Below, piece after piece: positions 58,001 to 64,000 of a stretch of 64,000 bases of DNA. The notes under the pieces were generated by a model that saw nothing but the letters and a program-made list of their open reading frames with translations, had not been told where the DNA came from and made no database searches. Position 1 is the first letter of the stretch. Every line of letters begins with the position of its first letter. This DNA comes from Tetradesmus obliquus (lineage: Eukaryota; Chlorophyta; Chlorophyceae; Sphaeropleales; Scenedesmaceae): assembly GCA_030272155.1 (NCBI GenBank), contig CP126197.1, positions 2,356,001-2,420,000 of the forward strand. Reading direction: 5' to 3'. The translations under genes and the position numbers were made by a program.

Positions 58001-61000
58001 GACGTGGAGGAGAAGTTTCAGTCCACGTCTGGCGTGACCACTGAGCAGGAAATGGTGGATGCGCTACGCAAGTCCTACCCCAAGGACCACCAGGCTGTGC
58101 TGGACATGGTCATCAGCCACCAGGGCCTGAAGCACAAGGTGGAGCTGGTGAACCGCATCCTGTCCACGTTTGTGATGCCGGCGCCCGTGCCGTATCGCTC
58201 ACTGCTGCGCCGCTTTGCAGCGCTGTCCAGCAAGCCTACGGCAGAGGTGGCGCTGCGCGCACAGCAGCTGCTGGTGAGTTGAACGGGAGTTGGGTTTATA
58301 TGCCTGGCAGCTGCCTAGTTGCTGTGGCTGCTGATTTGTTTAGAGCATGCTCTGTCTGGTTGCATATGTGCCTGCTGTGTCCGAGATGCCTTCTTTGATA
58401 GCCAGCAGCATGCTTGCAGAGTAACTGCCCCTCATTCAGCCTCAGTTTCCTGTCAACTCACAACACCGCTGTCCTGCACCTGCTGCCTTTGCTCACTCGC
58501 AGGAGGTGAGCCTGCAGGCCGACCTGCGTGCCGTGGTGGCGCGCGCGCTGTCAGGCCTGGACATGTTCAGCGAGTCGGACGGCAAGCTGTCGCCCACCGT
58601 GTCAGCAGGCGTGGTCACGCCCTTCTCGCCTCAGCCCAGCGGCGACCTCATGGCTGGCATGCGCGGCATGAGCGGCCAGGCCACAGTGGTGCCGCGCAAG
58701 ACCACGCTGCGCGAGGGCGTGTTCACCGGCTTGACCACGCTGATGAACCAGGCTGCGCCTACCCAGGTGACGCGCCACAGCAGCACTGGCGGCGCCATCA
58801 CACCAGGTGCGTGGGTATGGTTTGCTTGTTGGGTGCAGCTCTGTGCGCATCTGTATAGAGCTGGCAGCTTCATGCCATCTGCATGTGGTGAGCATATATA
58901 TGCCTGTTGTTCCTTGCTCTCTCAGCTTTGCTGCACGGCTGCACTCATCGCTGCCGTGTCCTGTGTGTGTCCGCTGGCTCTGCAGCTGTGGAGCACAAGA
59001 TCGAGACGCTGGTTGGTGCGCCAGCAGCTGTGGAAGAGGCGCTGGCCAGCCTGATCGTGGACAACCAGGACAAGTACCACGCGCTGCAGTACCGCGCGCT
59101 GGTGACGTACATCAAGCGCCTGTACTTCCCCTTCCTGATGTGCGAGCCCCAGGTGGACCAGCACGACGCCGTGCTGACAGCCACGTGGATGTTCCAGGTG
59201 AGCTGGGGGGTCAAATGCCGGTGGGGGCGCCAGGGTGGATGGGCTGCTTTGTCCAAAAGCGTGTTGTAACTGCTGGAAGGTTCTTCAGCAACATGACTGC
59301 TCATCAGGCAGATGTTTTGCATGGCTTTGTGGTTTCCTTTGTTGATGAGGTTGGCAGGCAAATCTTGTGGAAGCGCGCTCAACTGGCCATTCGCTGCGTG
59401 TGTTCATCGCAATCTTCTTTGCTGCCCCCGCAGGACCCGCGCCTGGCGCAGACCGAGCACCGCCGCCAGAGCATGGGCGCGTTCCTGGTGCTGCCCAGCC
59501 TGCGCGACCTGCCCGCAGGCCTCAAGATCGCTGGCGCAGCCGTCAACGGCCTGGCCAGCCAGGCGCAGGTGGACCCCAGCGGCAGCACCCTGCACATCGC
59601 AGTCTGCAACGGCCGCGACGCGCTGGCAGTCACAACCGGCGCGGGCCGGCTGCTGCGCAGTGACGCCAACCTGCTCAGCGCAGACGCCAAGGAGATCACA
59701 AGCGTGGTGGCTGCAGCCATCAAGGACGCAACGCCGCTGCTCAGCGCCATGAAGGTCGGCACCGTCAGCGTGCTGGCGGCTGCCGCGCTGATGCCTGTGC
59801 GCAACGGCTTTGTGTGGGACGAGGCTGCCGGGGCGTTCAAGGTGGAGCCGTGCCTGCAGCAGGTGAGCTGTGTTTGGGATGAGGCTGCTGCTGGCTGGAG
59901 CAACATGGTGCTGTGCTTGGCTGCATGTCATGTTGAACAGCTTGGCAGCATGCAAATACATGATCAGTAACGGCCGAAGAGTGCAGCTGTTGCTGACACC
60001 CTGCATGCAGAACATATGATGTTGCAGCGTTGACGGGCACGCCACAATCATGGTGATGTTATGTAGTATTCTTACTCAACTGCGCTCGGTGCTGCGCTGC
60101 CTGTGTGCTGCAGGTGGAGCCGCCCGTGGCGCGCCTGCTGGAGCTTGACAAAGTCGCGCCACTGGAGGCCAAGTACATGCCCAGCCGCAACAGGCGCTGG
60201 CACATGTACAACTGCAAGGAGGGCGCGGGCAAGAACCCGCTGCGCCGCACCTTCCTGCGCGGCCTGGTGCGCCACCTCAACTCGCCTGCGGTGCTGGCCG
60301 CCACCTACAGCGGCAACGCGGAGCGCGTGGTGTCTGCGGCAGTGGATGAGCTGGAGGAGGCACTGGTGGGTGGCTGTGATGAGTGGTTGGTTAGCAGCGT
60401 AATTGCAGACAGCTTGATTGATCGTCACGCACAGGCTGTTGGGTGTACTGCTGTGTTTGCTTTGCCTGATGCTTGGCAGATTGTTATTCAGTGCAACATT
60501 TCACCGGCTCAGCATTGGAAGTCAGCAGAACAGGTTGAATGCCGTGCGCCCGAGCTTCACAAGCACTGTCGAGACCATGCGCATGCACACATGCTCAACC
60601 CGTGCTCTCGTCGTCCTGCTGGCTCTGCTGTGCGCAGACCAACTGCCTGGAGGAGCTGACGCGCCCCGCGCCGGACCACTCTGGCGTGACCGGCCGCAGT
60701 GACTGGGTGCACCTGTTCCACAGCGTGCTGCCGGCGCTGCCGCTGCACGGCGTGGACGAGGGCCGCGTGGCCAGCGCGCTGCGCAGCGCGTGCGCTGCGC
60801 TGGTGGCCAAGCACAACACCATGTTCAGGGCGGCTGGCGTGGCTGTGTGGGAGATGCGCTTCAGGGTGCCCGGTGGCGCCTGGCGGCTGCTGGTGTCTTG
60901 CCCCACAGGTGCGTTGATGTGGATGCAGCTGCCTCATGGCCGTGATGCACCTTGCATGATGCACCTTGCATGAACACTGCTTGGTCGTGTAATTTGCACA

Positions 61001-64000
61001 TGCACCTCAGCACGGCTGGCGCAGCAGGTGGCACTGCGCAGCTGTTCTGAACCTGTATAAGCACTCATCGCTGCTGCCTCGCCTGTGCTTGGGTTGAACA
61101 ACTGTTGCTGTCTGCCTGCTGCTCTGACGCGCCCTGCAGGCCACGAGGCTGGCGAGGAGCACGTGGAGGTGTACCGCGAGTCGCTCACCCCTGAGGGCAA
61201 CCTCATCTACACGCTGCCCAGGGAGGCGGGCCTGATGCCGGCACCCACAGGCCTGCACGGCACATCACTGCTGGCGCCATACCAGCGCCTGGAGGTGAGT
61301 GCTTGCCTTTCCAGCTTCTGGTGGAGTGCTGCCAGCAGTCGACCCTTTGATGGCATGTAGAATGGCAAGCATGCTGAGCAGACTTGATTGCACTGCTGCT
61401 TTTGATCTTGCTGCAGTCGCACTTGCTTGATGCTCAAAATCATGTGTAAACACTGCTGCCATGTTGCCTGCTGCTGTTACTGCCCCTCCCTCCTGCCACC
61501 TTACCCTCCACAGAACCTGCAGGTGAAGCGCCTGTCAGCGCGCCGCTTCAACACCACCTACTGCTACGACTTCCCCAGCGTCTTCGAGAACGCGCTGCGC
61601 AGCACCTGGGCCGCGCGTGCGGCTGCTGGCGAGCCGCAGTCCGTGCCGCCTCAGGGCCGGCTGGTGGAGGCACATGAGCTGGTGCTGGCCAGTGAGGCCG
61701 ACCACGACTTCACCAGCAACACGCTGCGCCTGAAGCGCGTGGAGCGCGGCCCCGGCAACAACGACGTGGGCATGGTGGCGTGGCACATGACGCTGAAGAC
61801 GCCCGAGTGCCAGCAGGGCCGCCAGGTCATCGCTGTGGCGAATGACATCACGCACAAGAGTGGCTCGTTCGGGCCGACTGAGGACGCGCTGTTCAGGGCG
61901 GCGGGCGAGCTGGCGCTGGAGCAGCGGCTGCCGCTGGTATACCTGGCGGCCAACAGCGGCGCGCGCGTGGGCCTGGCGGAGGAGGTGGGTGTGCGGTATT
62001 GTGTTGGCAGTGGTGCAGTGACAGATGTTGGGTTGCGCTGCTTGGAGACCGACAACTTCGCATTCGCGGGCTTGTTGCGAAGACCTGCTGCTAGCAGCAG
62101 CAGCACGTAGTAAACATGCATTAATGTTACTGCGATGTGCCTCTTGCTAGCAATTATTGGTGCATCGTCATGCTGACACCTCCTGCGCATGTTTGCTTGC
62201 TGCTGCTACGTCCTTCGTCTGCGTCTTGCTGCCCTGCAGATTCAGAAGGTGATCCAGGTGGCATGGGAGGATGACGACCCATCCAAGGGCATCGCCTACA
62301 TGTACCTCAGTGAGGAGGACTATGCAGTGGTGGGCAAGGGCGTCAAGGCGCAGCTGACCACCACGCCAGAAGGCGAGAAGCGCTGGCTGCTGCAGGACAT
62401 CATTGGCAGTGAGGACGGCCTGGGCGTGGAGAACCTGAGCGGCAGCGCTGCCATCGGCACGCTGTACTGCAAGTGAGCCCGGCGGAGTGGGGAGGGTATT
62501 GGCTGCTATGTGCGGTTGGCCGGCTTTGGCTGCTTGTGTTGCCGGGATGCATTGCAAGTATACTGGCATGTGTGAGGCAGCTCCGCGGCAGCAGCATGTG
62601 ACTGATGTGGCCGCTGGCTGTGTCTGTTTGCAGGGCCTGGCGTGAGGGCTTCACCATCACCCTGGTCAGCGGCCGCACAGTGGGCATCGGTGCGTACCTG
62701 GCACGCCTGGGCAGGCGCTGCGTGCAGCGCACCGACCAGCCCATCATCCTCACCGGCTACAGCGCACTGAACAAGGTGCTGGGTCGCCAGGTGAGCTGCT
62801 GCACCAGGGCGCCAAGTGCTGGTGTGTGGTGGGGCTGTATGCAATGAACTGGAGGTTTAGGCGGTAGCAGCTGTGAAATGGTTGCTTGTGTGCAGCTGAG
62901 CGCCTGCCTTTACTGCTTGCTCATGGGCTGTTGCATCAACTGCTTGCCAGCTGTTAGCTTCTTTGTGCCGCTGCTGACCATGTTCTGCTGCCGGACTGCT
63001 TGTTGCACGCGCTTTGTTGTGTGCCACGCCGCAGGTGTACACCTCTCAGATGCAGCTGGGTGGCCCTCGCGTGATGGGCGAGAACGGCGTGTCCCACTAC
63101 GTGGTCAACGATGACCTGGAGGGAGTGAAGGTGGTGCTGCGCTGGCTGAGCTACTGCCCGCCGCAGCTGGGCGCGGAGCCGCCGCTGCTGCCCACCAGCG
63201 ACCCCGTGGACAGGCCCGTGGCGTATGAGGCCGGGGAGCACGAGAAGCTGGACCCGCGTGCGGCGATTTCTGGTGCGTGGGCGGCTTGGGTTGACTCAGG
63301 CAGGGAGGCAGGGACGAGTGCGCCACTGCATGACGAATGCCATGCAGCAGCGGGCACTCAGGCGCAGTTCGTTGCACCTTCAATGCTGGGTGATGTGGAG
63401 TGCCTGTCACGCAAGTGTGCAGTTGTGTTGCAAGCTGGTCCTCTTCTTTGGGCTGACCCCGTGTGCGACTTTGCTGCCCCTGCAGGCCGTGAGTGCCCTG
63501 ATGGCTGGGAGTCCGGCCTGTTTGACAAGAACAGCTTCACTGAGGCGCAGGCGGGCTGGGCGCGCACGGTGGTGACTGGCCGCGCACGCCTGGGCGGCAT
63601 CCCGGTGGGCGTGATTGCAGTGGAGACGCAGACTGTGGAGCGTGTGGTGCCTGCTGACCCCGGCTCACCTGACTCCTCCGAGCAGTCCATCCCGCAGGCT
63701 GGCCAGGTGAGAGGATGCGCCAGTGTATGGCAGGGTGTCAAAGGGTGTGGCATGTTGCAATTGTTTGTGCCACAGGCAGGATTGCAGCAGCGGCAAGTAT
63801 CCTGCTACCTGCGCATTACGTTTGCATGGCAGTGCAGTACAACCCTGCTGGTCAAAAGCCCTACAACAAAAACACAGCACACAGGCCACCTGACTATGTG
63901 TGAGTTGCTTGCCGCCGTGCCTGCTGCGCCCCACCTCTCCCCTGTACCCGCAGGTGTGGTTCCCCGACTCCGCCGACAAGACTGCTCAGGCCATTGAGGA
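52075..64000 (+). CDS. ACC1: Homomeric acetyl-CoA carboxylase (cytosolic ACC1); C-terminus beyond right edge
   Basis: Twenty-five exons are visible, about 2035 residues; about 200 are missing at the right edge. It carboxylates acetyl-CoA to malonyl-CoA. Order: biotin carboxylase ([21 protein letters not shown]-grasp [43 protein letters not shown]), BC-CT linker, biotin carrier with biotinyl Lys in VVEVMKM (about residue 742, exon 11), central domain, then carboxyltransferase ([80 protein letters not shown]). First exons 52075-52208, 52318-52425, 52568-52834, 53213-53315, 53657-53932, 54221-54532, 54806-55057, 55286-55369, 55672-56016, 56243-56380, 56592-57036, 57261-57511; later 57872-58273 through 63486-63706 and 63954 on. 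The N-terminus [10 protein letters not shown] has no transit peptide, so cytosolic. The usual HASENPELP reads HASEIPELP. Confidence 0.98.
59809..59890 (+). repeat. Duplicated segment across the ACC1 exon 16 donor
   Basis: TTTGTGTGGGACGAGGCTGC in exon 16 (from about 59809) recurs as TGTGTTTGGGATGAGGCTGC just inside the intron (from about 59868), about 58 bases on. In the exon frame the intron copy would read CVWDEAA against FVWDEAA. Confidence 0.82.

Overview
This is nuclear DNA of a green alga, most likely a chlorophycean (possibly Sphaeropleales; that placement is inference). Nearly every gene is cut into many short exons with GTGAGT/GTGCG-type donors and TGCAG-type acceptors. CAG/CTG triplet arrays are everywhere, coding as polyGln or polyAla in exons and lying as CTG arrays in introns. 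The gene set is plant-like and algal: a single-chain multidomain acetyl-CoA carboxylase, a thylakoid-lumen FKBP, a plant-type sphingoid-base C4-hydroxylase, a FLP-like MYB and the ciliary protein CFAP70. No bacterial operon features are seen.

Layout. 1-2295 (-): secreted class 3 lipase, cut by the left edge. 2300-5790: AT-richer, gene-poor DNA with a decayed reverse transcriptase. 5795-9224 (-): CCDC47-like ER protein. 11750-14345 (-): isobutyryl-CoA dehydrogenase (ACAD8-like). 14837-20968 (-): PWP2/UTP1 of the small-subunit processome. 21506-21739 (+): OST5/TMEM258. 22881-28410 (-): CFAP70. 29615-30656 (-): small, probably plastid protein of unknown function. 31217-32734 (+): CTD-like (SCP) phosphatase. 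35978-38393 (-): lumenal FKBP isomerase. 39252-42303 (+): DNMT2/TRDMT1. 43490-46846 (+): R2R3-MYB with a Gln-rich tail behind an apparent 1-base frameshift. 49381-50259 (+): sphingoid-base C4-hydroxylase. 52075-64000 (+): ACC1, 25 exons seen, cut by the right edge. Exon junctions were set by hand from splice consensus, reading phase and family conservation. Most internal exons agree in phase; the edges could be off by a few bases.

The genes do not form one pathway. Three act in or on the ER (CCDC47, OST5, sphingolipid hydroxylase) and two touch lipid or acyl-CoA metabolism (ACC1, ACAD8), which is unremarkable. Three divergent pairs share short intergenic regions: PWP2/OST5, the small plastid protein/phosphatase, and FKBP/DNMT2.

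The most unusual feature is structural. In at least six genes, units of about 60-250 bp that straddle an exon-intron junction are tandemly duplicated. The introns (in one case the 3' flank) therefore carry decayed copies of the neighbouring exon edge, several with an intact splice site. Intronic triplet arrays also tend to read CTG on the sense strand and to sit just before the acceptor. Both patterns bear on how introns in this genome arise, grow and are recognised.
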